The notes beneath the pieces are model-generated. The model had not been told where the DNA came from and did not search any database. It was given only the letters and a program-made list of their open reading frames with translations. Position numbers and translations under genes: made by a program. 27,555 bases of DNA, taken from assembly GCA_903822115.1 (NCBI GenBank), contig CAIJNU010000083.1, positions 1-27,555 on the forward strand, given 5' to 3'. Of the stretch, positions 16,243 through 23,677 are shown piece by piece; within the stretch, counting starts at the first letter, position 1; each line of letters starts with the position of its first letter. This DNA comes from an uncultured Candidatus Peregrinibacteria bacterium. Its GTDB lineage: Bacteria; Patescibacteriota; Gracilibacteria; Peribacterales; Peribacteraceae.

Positions 16243-16689
16243 GTGTTCTGCCCGCGCTGCAAATCGGAGGATACGAATGTCATTGATTCGCGACTTGCGG
16301 AGGACGGCCGGGCCGTGCGTCGTCGTCGCGAATGTCCGAAGTGCTCGCACCGCTTCACCACCTTCGAACGGCAGGAACTCTCCTCGCTCATCGTCGTGAA
16401 GAGGGACGGCACGCGGGAGCCTTACAGCCGCAGCAAGATCGAACGCGGAATCTGGCTCGCCTGTACGAAGCGTCCCATCACGCAGGAGCAAGTGGATCGT
16501 CTGCTCTCACGACTCGAAGAGAAGTGGGGCGGCAATCGCAAGGAGGTCTCATCCTCCACGGTCGGCACCGACGTCATGAAGGAATTGAAGAAGCTCGATG
16601 AGGTCGCCTACATCCGCTTCGCCTCCGTCCACAGGGAATTCAAGGACGTGGAGGAGTTCAAGCACGAATTGGGGAGATTATTCAAGTAA
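16243..16689 (+). CDS. nrdR: Transcriptional repressor NrdR
   Basis: Zinc-ribbon/ATP-cone regulator that represses ribonucleotide reductase genes when dATP is plentiful. The 148-residue protein starts at GTG with FCPRCKSEDTNVIDSRLAEDG, then RRRRECPKCSHRFTTFER: two CxxC pairs (C3/C6 and C31/C34 by count) form the zinc ribbon. The ATP-cone follows (about 49-138), including VVKRDGTREPYSRSKIERGI and YIRFASVHREFKDVEEF. Length and spacing are typical. A candidate NrdR box overlaps its own promoter, suggesting autoregulation. No ribonucleotide reductase gene lies in this window. Confidence 0.96.
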   Translation: MFCPRCKSEDTNVIDSRLAEDGRAVRRRRECPKCSHRFTTFERQELSSLIVVKRDGTREPYSRSKIERGIWLACTKRPITQEQVDRLLSRLEEKWGGNRKEVSSSTVGTDVMKELKKLDEVAYIRFASVHREFKDVEEFKHELGRLFK

Positions 16690-16698
16690 GGAGGAGAT

Positions 16699-16727
16699 TT
16701 GACTCTCTGATATCTGGGACATAACAT
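16699..16727 (+). promoter_or_regulatory. Promoter of the 196-residue orphan
   Basis: -35 TTGACT (16699-16704), a 17-bp spacer, then -10 TAACAT (16722-16727), followed by exactly 6 nt to ATG 16734. This is a good sigma70-type layout and again predicts leaderless transcription. Confidence 0.55.
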
Positions 16728-16733
16728 TGATTC

Positions 16734-17324
16734 ATGTCAAGTAGCTCCCCGGCTCCAGAGGCCGATCATCTAGATGCTATCCAAGCTTTTGAAGCACTTG
16801 CGTCGGCGATCGAAAACATCGAGCCACCGGAGCAGCGTCCGTGCCTTACTCGGCTGCTTGAAGAGCTGCAATTCAGGTTCGCCGAAACCATCGGCGGTGG
16901 AAACAATGCGGTTGCGTGCAGCCGTTGTGATGTGTTGGCCGCGCACGTTCACGAAAGATATAGAGAGAGCATTCAAATGATTGTGCGTTTACTGCGGATT
17001 TCTCATAAGAGAGAACCAGATATGAATCCTCCAATTGTCTCGCAACATTCCATGGATCATCGTTTTCATCAGTGCATCTGTAGTTTATCCATCGAATCAA
17101 TAATTCTTATGGGTGGTGCTGATGATCCAAAGGAGGACGCTTCCGCACTTAGGGAAATCGCTGACATCGTCAGTGATCGTGTATCGCCGGGGCCCCTCAG
17201 GCAATCCATCTTGGAATCGCGCGACTTTTGGGAGAGTCTCGCACAGGGAGGAGATGTCTCAGCTTTGCTGCGTGAGAAGCTCTTCAAAAAGACAGAACGT
17301 GTATCTGTAGCCGGAGCGCCCTAG
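16734..17324 (+). CDS. Hypothetical protein, atypical base composition
   Basis: A 196-residue protein I do not recognise. It has no signal peptide or membrane segment, so it is probably cytoplasmic. It begins with a short Ser run, then charged helices (ADHLDAIQAFEALASAIENIEPPEQRPCLTRLLEELQF is helical by composition). A CSRC pair lies near residue 62 and a CIC pair near 118, which could bind metal but could also be chance. Its codons are visibly more AT-rich than those of nrdR and aspS, suggesting more recent acquisition or weak selection. It has its own promoter and ends 32 bp before aspS. Reality is supported by the promoter and the long open frame; function unknown. Confidence 0.65.
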   Translation: MSSSSPAPEADHLDAIQAFEALASAIENIEPPEQRPCLTRLLEELQFRFAETIGGGNNAVACSRCDVLAAHVHERYRESIQMIVRLLRISHKREPDMNPPIVSQHSMDHRFHQCICSLSIESIILMGGADDPKEDASALREIADIVSDRVSPGPLRQSILESRDFWESLAQGGDVSALLREKLFKKTERVSVAGAP

Positions 17325-17344
17325 CCCTCTTCTGCCACCAACCC

Positions 17345-17350
17345 TATACT
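17345..17350 (+). promoter_or_regulatory. -10 element of aspS
   Basis: TATACT ends exactly 6 nt before ATG 17357. There is no convincing -35 and no Shine-Dalgarno sequence. It fits the leaderless pattern. Confidence 0.5.
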
Positions 17351-17356
17351 CCCGCC

Positions 17357-19117
<1,761 letters not shown>

Positions 19118-19119
19118 CG

Positions 19120-19128
19120 TGATACCCT
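19120..19128 (+). promoter_or_regulatory. Possible extended -10 of the coiled-coil gene
   Basis: TGATACCCT carries the TGn extension and a weak hexamer TACCCT (19123-19128) ending exactly 6 nt before ATG 19135. It lies directly behind the aspS stop (19117), so read-through from aspS is the alternative. Confidence 0.35.
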
Positions 19129-19134
19129 ATTGCC

Positions 19135-20037
19135 ATGACCGACCCTTCCGTCGATCCCAAGCGAGAGGAACTGTTGCGCGTGCAACGGGAGAGTCTGCGT
19201 CGCACACAGGAAGATGAGGCGAAGAGGACGAAGGCTGGGGAACAGCATCAGGAGGAGAGCAAGACATTCCTCGCGTACGGTCGGGAGTTGGTGGAACGGG
19301 AGGAGAAGGAACGCTCGCAGAAACAAGAAGAGGAACGACACTGGCGCGAAGAAGAGAAAGCGAGAGCGCAAGCGCTGGAAGCAGACCGCCTGAAGAGGGA
19401 AAAGGAGGAAAAGCTGCAAAAAGAGGAGCAAGCGAAGAGAAAGAAATTTTCGGAGGAGAAGGCCGCCTACCTCACATCACTCCACGAGGGCGCCGCGCGA
19501 CAGGCGAAGGCAGAGAAGAAAGCACTGGAATTGAAATTCGCTCGAGAGAATCTCGTGGCGCAGGCCATGACCCGCGCGCGTGAGGCGCATGCGCTTGCGG
19601 AACGCGAGGAGGTGAAGCAGAAGGAAGATGCCGAACACACCCTGCTGCAGGAGAAAGAGAAAATTGATCACGAAAGTGCGCAGCGCTTGAAGGAAATTCA
19701 AAACGAAGAGATGAAAAAGAAATTTCAGATCGACGAGCAGAAGCGCAGTGAGCTCTCCGCGCTCGAAACGTCGCGGGGAACGCCCGAGTACGAATCTGCC
19801 AGCTTCAAAATCGAGAGTGATGCGAAGAGGCGTCTTTTGGAAATAGAGAAAAAGGTCTCAGAAGAGAGGGGGAATCTCGGTATCGAGACACACGAGCTCA
19901 AGAGGAAAGCCGAACAGGAATCGACGAAGAAGAAAGGGGAAGCGGAACAGCGCAAGCGCGCCAAACATGAGGAAATCGACCGACAGTTGATCGCGGAGAA
20001 GCAAAAGATTGTGGAAGATCCGAATCCTCAGCACTGA
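19135..20037 (+). CDS. Highly charged coiled-coil protein
   Basis: A 300-residue protein made almost entirely of Glu, Lys, Arg, Gln and Ala. It gives uninterrupted heptad-like helices from about residue 8 to 300, broken only near residues 205-215 (ETSRGTPEYESASF), which suggests a hinge or antiparallel turn. No signal peptide, membrane segment, ATPase motif or known domain is seen. It starts 17 bp after aspS and ends 4 bp before the convergent SIMPL gene. Low-complexity coiled coils attract many weak database matches, so similarity should be judged cautiously. It is probably a cytoplasmic structural or scaffolding protein. Confidence 0.8.
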   Translation: MTDPSVDPKREELLRVQRESLRRTQEDEAKRTKAGEQHQEESKTFLAYGRELVEREEKERSQKQEEERHWREEEKARAQALEADRLKREKEEKLQKEEQAKRKKFSEEKAAYLTSLHEGAARQAKAEKKALELKFARENLVAQAMTRAREAHALAEREEVKQKEDAEHTLLQEKEKIDHESAQRLKEIQNEEMKKKFQIDEQKRSELSALETSRGTPEYESASFKIESDAKRRLLEIEKKVSEERGNLGIETHELKRKAEQESTKKKGEAEQRKRAKHEEIDRQLIAEKQKIVEDPNPQH

Positions 20038-20041
20038 GCTC

Positions 20042-20779
20042 TCACTTCACTCCGAAGCTCGCGCGCACGATTGCGGTGATCTGCTTTCGCACCGATGAGG
20101 TGTCGTACGTACCGGAGTCCGAGATGTCCGTGGAGTTCGGCGCCGTCACCTGGAAGACGCCCATATTCGCCGAACGCAACGGCCCCAGACTCGCACCGGC
20201 ACTCTCGGCGATGCTTCGAGCCCGCGACTGCGCATCCTTGGTCGCCGCGGAGAGCATGGCGATCTTCAGCGCCGCGAGCTTGCTGTAATAGTACTCAAGC
20301 GACGTAGTGGAGATGAGCGCCCCCTTCCCGATGAGCGAAGCAGCATTCTGCGCAACAGACGTTACTTTCGCGATGTCCTGCGACGTCACTGTGATGTCTT
20401 GGTGGAATGTGTAAGCCGTTGGCCCCTGCGCGGTCGGATCGTTGTAAGACATGATGGGCTCGATCGAAACGGGCCCTATCGTCACTCCCGTCCCCTCGAG
20501 TCCATTGCGTCGAAGATATGCCTGGAGACTCACGAGATCGCTACTCAATTGATTGTATCCATCCTGCACCACACTTTTCTCGGCGGATCGCGTGAGAGTA
20601 ATGCGCCACATCACGACATCCGAATCGATGGTCTGCTGCGCCGACCCCGTCACGTCGATGGTGTGTCCGATGGATTTGATCCCGAACGCAAACCACCCGC
20701 CGACGATCGTGCAGAAGACGAGGCCGCAGGCGAGGATGGAAGAAGGCAGAACGAGTGAATTCTTGGTGGAGGAATCCAT
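20042..20779 (-). CDS. SIMPL-domain (DUF541) membrane-anchored protein
   Basis: A 245-residue protein. The N-terminal helix (about residues 10-34, LVLPSSILACGLVFCTIVGGWFAFGI) is an uncleaved anchor. The outside part is a SIMPL domain: IDVTGSAQQTIDSDVVMWRITLTRSAEKS, a long helix with the domain's typical LVSLQAYLRRNGLEGTGVTIGPVSIEP, FHQDITVTSQDIAKVTSVAQNAASLI, and the late helix AATKDAQSRARSIAESAGASLGPLRSA. The family occurs at bacterial surfaces and in periplasms; its biochemical role is not established. The gene is convergent with the coiled-coil gene (4-bp gap). Confidence 0.88.
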   Translation of the reverse strand: MDSSTKNSLVLPSSILACGLVFCTIVGGWFAFGIKSIGHTIDVTGSAQQTIDSDVVMWRITLTRSAEKSVVQDGYNQLSSDLVSLQAYLRRNGLEGTGVTIGPVSIEPIMSYNDPTAQGPTAYTFHQDITVTSQDIAKVTSVAQNAASLIGKGALISTTSLEYYYSKLAALKIAMLSAATKDAQSRARSIAESAGASLGPLRSANMGVFQVTAPNSTDISDSGTYDTSSVRKQITAIVRASFGVK

Positions 20780-20800
20780 GAGGAGAGGGGGAACGTCCCC

Positions 20801-20809
20801 AGGGTACCA
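20801..20809 (-). promoter_or_regulatory. Possible extended -10 of the SIMPL gene
   Basis: Read on the minus strand, TGGTACCCT has the TGn extension with hexamer TACCCT (20801-20806). It ends 21 nt before the ATG, giving a leader of about 14 nt, unlike the leaderless genes. The leader contains a 5-bp GC hairpin (20788-20800). Confidence 0.35.
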
Positions 20810-20856
20810 CGAGCACTCTGCAGAAACCCGAAAAAGACTCAGAGAGAAAAACGAGC

Positions 20857-20862
20857 TACACT
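20857..20862 (+). promoter_or_regulatory. -10 element of the tRNA-Leu gene
   Basis: TACACT is followed 16 nt later by the first tRNA base. A weak -35 AAGACT lies 17 bp upstream (20834-20839). Confidence 0.4.
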
Positions 20863-20878
20863 AGCCGCCGTGTTCTGT

Positions 20879-20964
20879 GCCCAGGTGGCGAAATGGCAGA
20901 CGCGCCAGCCTTAGGAGCTGGTGGGAGCAATCCCTTAGAGGTTCAAGTCCTCTCCTGGGCACCA
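20879..20964 (+). tRNA. tRNA-Leu, anticodon UAG
   Basis: An 86-nt tRNA with a complete cloverleaf. The acceptor stem GCCCAGG (20879-20885) pairs with CCTGGGC (20954-20960). The anticodon stem CCAGC (20905-20909) pairs with GCTGG (20917-20921) around loop CTTAGGA, with anticodon TAG at 20912-20914 reading CUN leucine codons. A long variable arm (GGGA/TCCC stem) marks it as class II, as expected for leucine. The T arm is AGAGG-TTCAAGT-CCTCT. Discriminator A and CCA are encoded in the gene (20961-20964). Confidence 0.97.
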
Positions 20965-21117
20965 TCCGTCTCCGCTCCATGCAAGCATGGAGCTTCGCCG
21001 GGATTGTTTCTAATACTGGCCTAAATGGGTAATGGAAAGGATGCCACGGCGTAGCGCAGCGAAGCCGGGCATTTCAAACTACTTTCAGTGCGGCAACAAA
21101 CCTTAACGGAACGAAGC
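20965..21117. other. Intergenic region with several inverted repeats
   Basis: No gene is seen. A perfect 9-bp inverted repeat GCTCCATGC/GCATGGAGC lies at 20974-20993, directly after the tRNA, with a 2-nt centre and no T-run. A 9-bp stem with one bulged A (ATGCCaCGGC against GCCGGGCAT) spans about 21040-21072. The left arm of a third repeat begins at 21072. Confidence 0.55.
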
Positions 21118-21128
21118 TCAGTTTGAAA
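21072..21128. repeat. Perfect 9-bp inverted repeat around the end of the lipoprotein gene
   Basis: TTTCAAACT (21072-21080) and AGTTTGAAA (21120-21128) are exact reverse complements separated by 39 nt. The right arm covers the last codons and stop of the minus-strand lipoprotein gene, so in its mRNA the two arms could fold together at the 3' end. No T-run follows. Confidence 0.45.
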
Positions 21129-21636
21129 AACGGAACGTCGAGAGCGATTGTTCGAAGAGTGGGAGCAATGTCTTGCGATCGAAAGGCGCCGTATGCCCCT
21201 TCATACAGTCAGGCCCGATATTGCAATTATGATTGAAGAGCGTCACGCGGTAACACTTCCCCGCATGCATGGCTGCCACTGTTGTCCCCTGATAGAGATT
21301 CCCCGCCCCCGCGTCATTCCACTCCCATCGCTTCGCCTGCACCCCGTCGAGCGTAGCCGCCGACCCCGTCTGCGGGCAGGCCGCAGCTTCACCGGTCGCG
21401 ACATCAATACTCACTTCGAGAAGAACCGTACCGCTTCCAACTGACGACGGAGCAACGAAAGACACTCCTTGCATGGTGGCATCGGGATACGTGAGCTCTT
21501 TGGATCGATGTGCGATCCACCCCTGCGGCGGCTGAATCGAGAAGCTATTTGCCTCGGGATCCTGATAGGTCGGAACCTGCGCGCACGCGACAAGGAAAAT
21601 GGGGAGGGCGATGAGAAGTAGCTGGAAACGCTTCAT
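21118..21636 (-). CDS. Small lipoprotein of unknown function
   Basis: A 172-residue exported lipoprotein. From ATG 21634-21636 the N-terminus is KRFQLLLIALPIFLVACAQ: two basic residues, a hydrophobic core and lipobox LVAC/A, so lipidation at Cys16 is expected. An upstream in-frame ATG (21660) would add eight residues (MLHLPWGY) and weaken the signal. The mature part (FSIQPPQGWIAHRSKELTYPDATMQGVSF) resembles small beta-rich domains of the PsbP-like or 'QPP-GW' type in general layout, but I cannot name a family. Five or so later cysteines (ACPQ, KCYR, NCNIGPDC) may form disulfides. It follows the S53 peptidase gene on the same strand. Confidence 0.78.
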   Translation of the reverse strand: MKRFQLLLIALPIFLVACAQVPTYQDPEANSFSIQPPQGWIAHRSKELTYPDATMQGVSFVAPSSVGSGTVLLEVSIDVATGEAAACPQTGSAATLDGVQAKRWEWNDAGAGNLYQGTTVAAMHAGKCYRVTLFNHNCNIGPDCMKGHTAPFDRKTLLPLFEQSLSTFRFSN

Positions 21637-21644
21637 ATATCCCC

Positions 21645-21650
21645 ATGGTA
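21645..21650 (-). promoter_or_regulatory. Possible -10 of the lipoprotein gene
   Basis: Read on the minus strand, TACCAT ends 8 nt before ATG 21636. The match is weak, but the position agrees with the leaderless pattern and favours this ATG over the one at 21660, which lies upstream of it. Confidence 0.3.
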
Positions 21651-21683
21651 GATGAAGCATCCGTCAAAGACCACTGAACGCTG

Positions 21684-22889
21684 TTACTTCTGTGAGGCAA
21701 GGACAGGGATAAGAGAGGAGAGGAGCGGACTTCCGAGCCCCGTCACGAGATCGAACCCCGCGGCCGCCCGACAATGAGCTCCGCACGTGCCGTTCTTCCC
21801 ACTCTTGATATCACGAAAATTTCCCGATGTGACCGCGGCTCCGTAGACGAAAGAACGATCCTTGGCGCTCGTTGCGAGAGGAATAGGGCGAAGGGAATCG
21901 GCGACAGCCACGACCCCTGCCCACTGAGGCGCCGACGCGCTCGTCCCGCCGACCGTGTACCACCCGCCACCGGAACCGGCATGGTAGACAGCCACGCCCG
22001 TCTGCGGATCGCCGTCGGCGGAAATGTCGGGTGTCGCGCGCATGCCGCCTGTGGCGAGCGAGAGAGCGCTCTGATATGAAGGCTGCTTCTCGTAGGCGCT
22101 GATACCTCCACCCGATCCTTGCCACCCCTTCTCGGTCTTCGTGAGGGCACCTGCCGCATCCAGCGCGAGCGTCGTCCCGCCAACCGAAAGCACGTACGGG
22201 GAACTCGCGGGATAGCTCACACCGTTGCCGTTGTCGCCCGACGAGGCGAGGAAGCTGACACCGGGCTTGTGAAAGTGACTGTCGTAATTCGCCTCCGCAG
22301 CGAATTCATCGCCGCCCCAACTCATGGAAACGACGCGCGCCTTATTCGTCACCGCCGCATCGACGCCTCCCATCAGAGACGTGAGCGAAGCGCTCTGTGT
22401 TTCGACAAGGAGGATATCCGCAGCGGGCGCCGTAGCATGCGCCCATTGCGTATCCAGCGCCGTCTCAAGTGCCCAGCCGTCATCTGCGGCAGGTTTCTTC
22501 CCTTGTGCAAAAACTTCTTGGAAACAAGGATGTGGTCCGGCCGTCACAGTGCAGGATGCCGTACCGGGAAGGCCGAAGAGCGGATGCAAATTGAAGGTCG
22601 CAGTGAATGTCTGCAAATCCGAAGCGATCTTCGGCGCGTCGTAAGCGTCTACGATGGCGATGATCTGTCCCAACCCGGTCGCCGAAATTTTGTCGAAACC
22701 GTACGCGTGACGGATCTGCGCGGGAACGTATCCCGTTGGTGCGGCATCCGACGCGCGCAAGACATGGAGCGGGGGATGCGCGGTCCAATCCGATTGCGTG
22801 TGCCGCACTCCGCTCGCTGAGCCTGTGACAATGAAGAGACTGCCGATGGTGATCGCGAGAAACCCGCGGAAAATGGTGGAGGAGAACAT
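21684..22889 (-). CDS. Secreted sedolisin-family (S53) serine-carboxyl peptidase
   Basis: A 401-residue exported peptidase. The signal peptide is FSSTIFRGFLAITIGSLFIVTGSAS (about 1-26). The catalytic domain starts near residue 53 (GYVPAQIRHAYGFDKI, GQIIAIVDAYDAP). S53 landmarks: the Glu/Asp pair in DGWALETALDTQWA, the oxyanion Asp in FLASSGDNGNGVSYPASSP, and nucleophile Ser in VGGTSASAPQWAG. The C-terminal segment FRDIKSGKNGT...GFDLVTGLGSP matches the family's calcium site. There is no large pro-kumamolisin prodomain, only about 25 residues between signal and catalytic domain. Short S53 enzymes of this kind are known, but how they are kept inactive before export is unclear. ATG 22887-22889 is the start. 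Confidence 0.92.
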   Translation of the reverse strand: MFSSTIFRGFLAITIGSLFIVTGSASGVRHTQSDWTAHPPLHVLRASDAAPTGYVPAQIRHAYGFDKISATGLGQIIAIVDAYDAPKIASDLQTFTATFNLHPLFGLPGTASCTVTAGPHPCFQEVFAQGKKPAADDGWALETALDTQWAHATAPAADILLVETQSASLTSLMGGVDAAVTNKARVVSMSWGGDEFAAEANYDSHFHKPGVSFLASSGDNGNGVSYPASSPYVLSVGGTTLALDAAGALTKTEKGWQGSGGGISAYEKQPSYQSALSLATGGMRATPDISADGDPQTGVAVYHAGSGGGWYTVGGTSASAPQWAGVVAVADSLRPIPLATSAKDRSFVYGAAVTSGNFRDIKSGKNGTCGAHCRAAAGFDLVTGLGSPLLSSLIPVLASQK

Positions 22890-23092
22890 AGGGGTGCATC
22901 ATGAGATGATGTGCGAGAATCGGGGAGGATCGAAAAAATCACTGAAAACCCCTTAGCGACGTTTCGCTCTCGCCAAAGCGAAAAAGAACGTTCCGTCTCC
23001 GAAGAGAATGGCAAGTGTCACCCTGAGCTCCGTCGAAGGGCGACACGCTCATCTGTAATGGTTCATCCCTCGACAAGCTCGGGATGACATCA
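22890..23092. other. Intergenic region between nuclease and S53 peptidase genes
   Basis: No gene is seen. From left to right it holds a 6-bp palindrome CATCAT-GAG-ATGATG (22897-22911) just upstream of the peptidase start, a 7-bp hairpin TTTCGCT/AGCGAAA (22962-22983), and two REP-like palindromes (23015-23046 and 23064-23086). Confidence 0.55.
23015..23086. repeat. Pair of REP-like palindromic repeats in inverted orientation
   Basis: Unit 1 (23015-23046) starts GTGTCACCCTGAGC and ends GAAGGGCGACAC. Unit 2 (23064-23086) reads CATCCCTCGACAAGCTCGGG plus ATG. Unit 1 and the reverse complement of unit 2 align closely (GTCAYCCYGAGCT..GTCGARGG). Each unit is itself palindromic. This is the style of dispersed intergenic repeats found in many genomes. 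Confidence 0.6.
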
Positions 23093-23557
23093 TTATTTCT
23101 TTCTCCCGCACGCACCCCACAGCCCCCTCCCTTCGGCCTTCGCCTGCGCCTGAAGCGCATCGTATTGATGAAGGCGAGGATGTGGAAAGTAATCATAGGC
23201 ACGCGCAAATCCCTGCCGGATGAGAAGCGCGCCGACATCCTGCCCCGCTAGTGAAACGTAGCGAAGGAGCCGGTGGTACTTATCGCGATCTTCGTCGGGT
23301 TTCGATGTGAGAATGACGTCTTTGTCCGTGAGCAGATGTTTCGCTTCCGCACTCGCCTCGGGGCCGTAGCATCCGACCGACTTCCTCGGATCCACCGTCT
23401 CTGGCGTGTCGATCCCGATCACCCGCACATGTTCCTGCGATCCATTTTGCAGACGCACGACGTATGTATCGCCGTCGGTGACGGAGACCACGTGTGCATG
23501 GGTCGGCGCACACGAAGCGAGGCAGAGAGATAAGAGAAGAGATGCGAGGAGGCGCAT
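23093..23557 (-). CDS. Thermonuclease (SNase-like) lipoprotein
   Basis: A 154-residue exported nuclease. The N-terminus RLLASLLLSLCLASCAP has lipobox LASC/A, so it is probably anchored on the outer face of the membrane. The SNase OB fold follows: HVVSVTDGDTYVVRL with the metal-binding Asp residues, VRVIGIDTPET with the catalytic Arg region, a YGPEASAEAKHLL helix, DKYHRLLRYV with the second Arg, and RQGFARAYDYFPHPRL. The likely job is degrading environmental DNA or RNA. ATG 23555-23557 is preferred to the TTG two codons earlier because CATGAT ends 6 nt before it. The downstream S53 peptidase is on the same strand. Confidence 0.9.
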   Translation of the reverse strand: MRLLASLLLSLCLASCAPTHAHVVSVTDGDTYVVRLQNGSQEHVRVIGIDTPETVDPRKSVGCYGPEASAEAKHLLTDKDVILTSKPDEDRDKYHRLLRYVSLAGQDVGALLIRQGFARAYDYFPHPRLHQYDALQAQAKAEGRGLWGACGRKK

Positions 23558-23563
23558 GCCCAA

Positions 23564-23569
23564 ATCATG
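23564..23569 (-). promoter_or_regulatory. Possible -10 of the nuclease gene
   Basis: Read on the minus strand, CATGAT (four matches to TATAAT) ends 6 nt before ATG 23557. The -35 is weak. Confidence 0.35.
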
Positions 23570-23629
23570 TTGAAAAAACCGAAAAGGAACGACCTCATTG
23601 GCAATCTATCAATACGGCAATGATGAAAT

Positions 23630-23677
23630 TTTGTCTTTCTTTAGACAAAGTTTGAGTTCTTCAGATAGTAAGAACTC
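23630..23677. repeat. Two adjacent hairpins at the 3' end of mfd
   Basis: GAGTTCTT (23654-23661) and AAGAACTC (23670-23677) form a perfect 8-bp stem that reaches into the mfd stop codon. TTTGTCT (23630-23636) and AGACAAA (23643-23649) form a second 7-bp stem just beyond it in the direction of mfd transcription. Neither is followed by a clear T-run. They are probable 3'-end or termination structures. Confidence 0.5.

Noticed and set aside
16688..16696. AAGGAGGAG, a strong Shine-Dalgarno-like sequence after nrdR
   Set aside because: It overlaps the nrdR stop and lies 37 nt from the next ATG, too far to act. The only start-like codon at the right distance opens a three-codon frame.
21637..21660. 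Upstream ATG adding MLHLPWGY to the small lipoprotein
   Set aside because: It would put non-basic, aromatic residues before the signal peptide and includes the likely -10 region. The ATG at 21636 gives a standard lipoprotein signal.
23558..23563. TTG start two codons upstream of the nuclease ATG
   Set aside because: The ATG at 23557 gives the better signal peptide and the same 6-nt spacing to a -10-like hexamer as other genes here.
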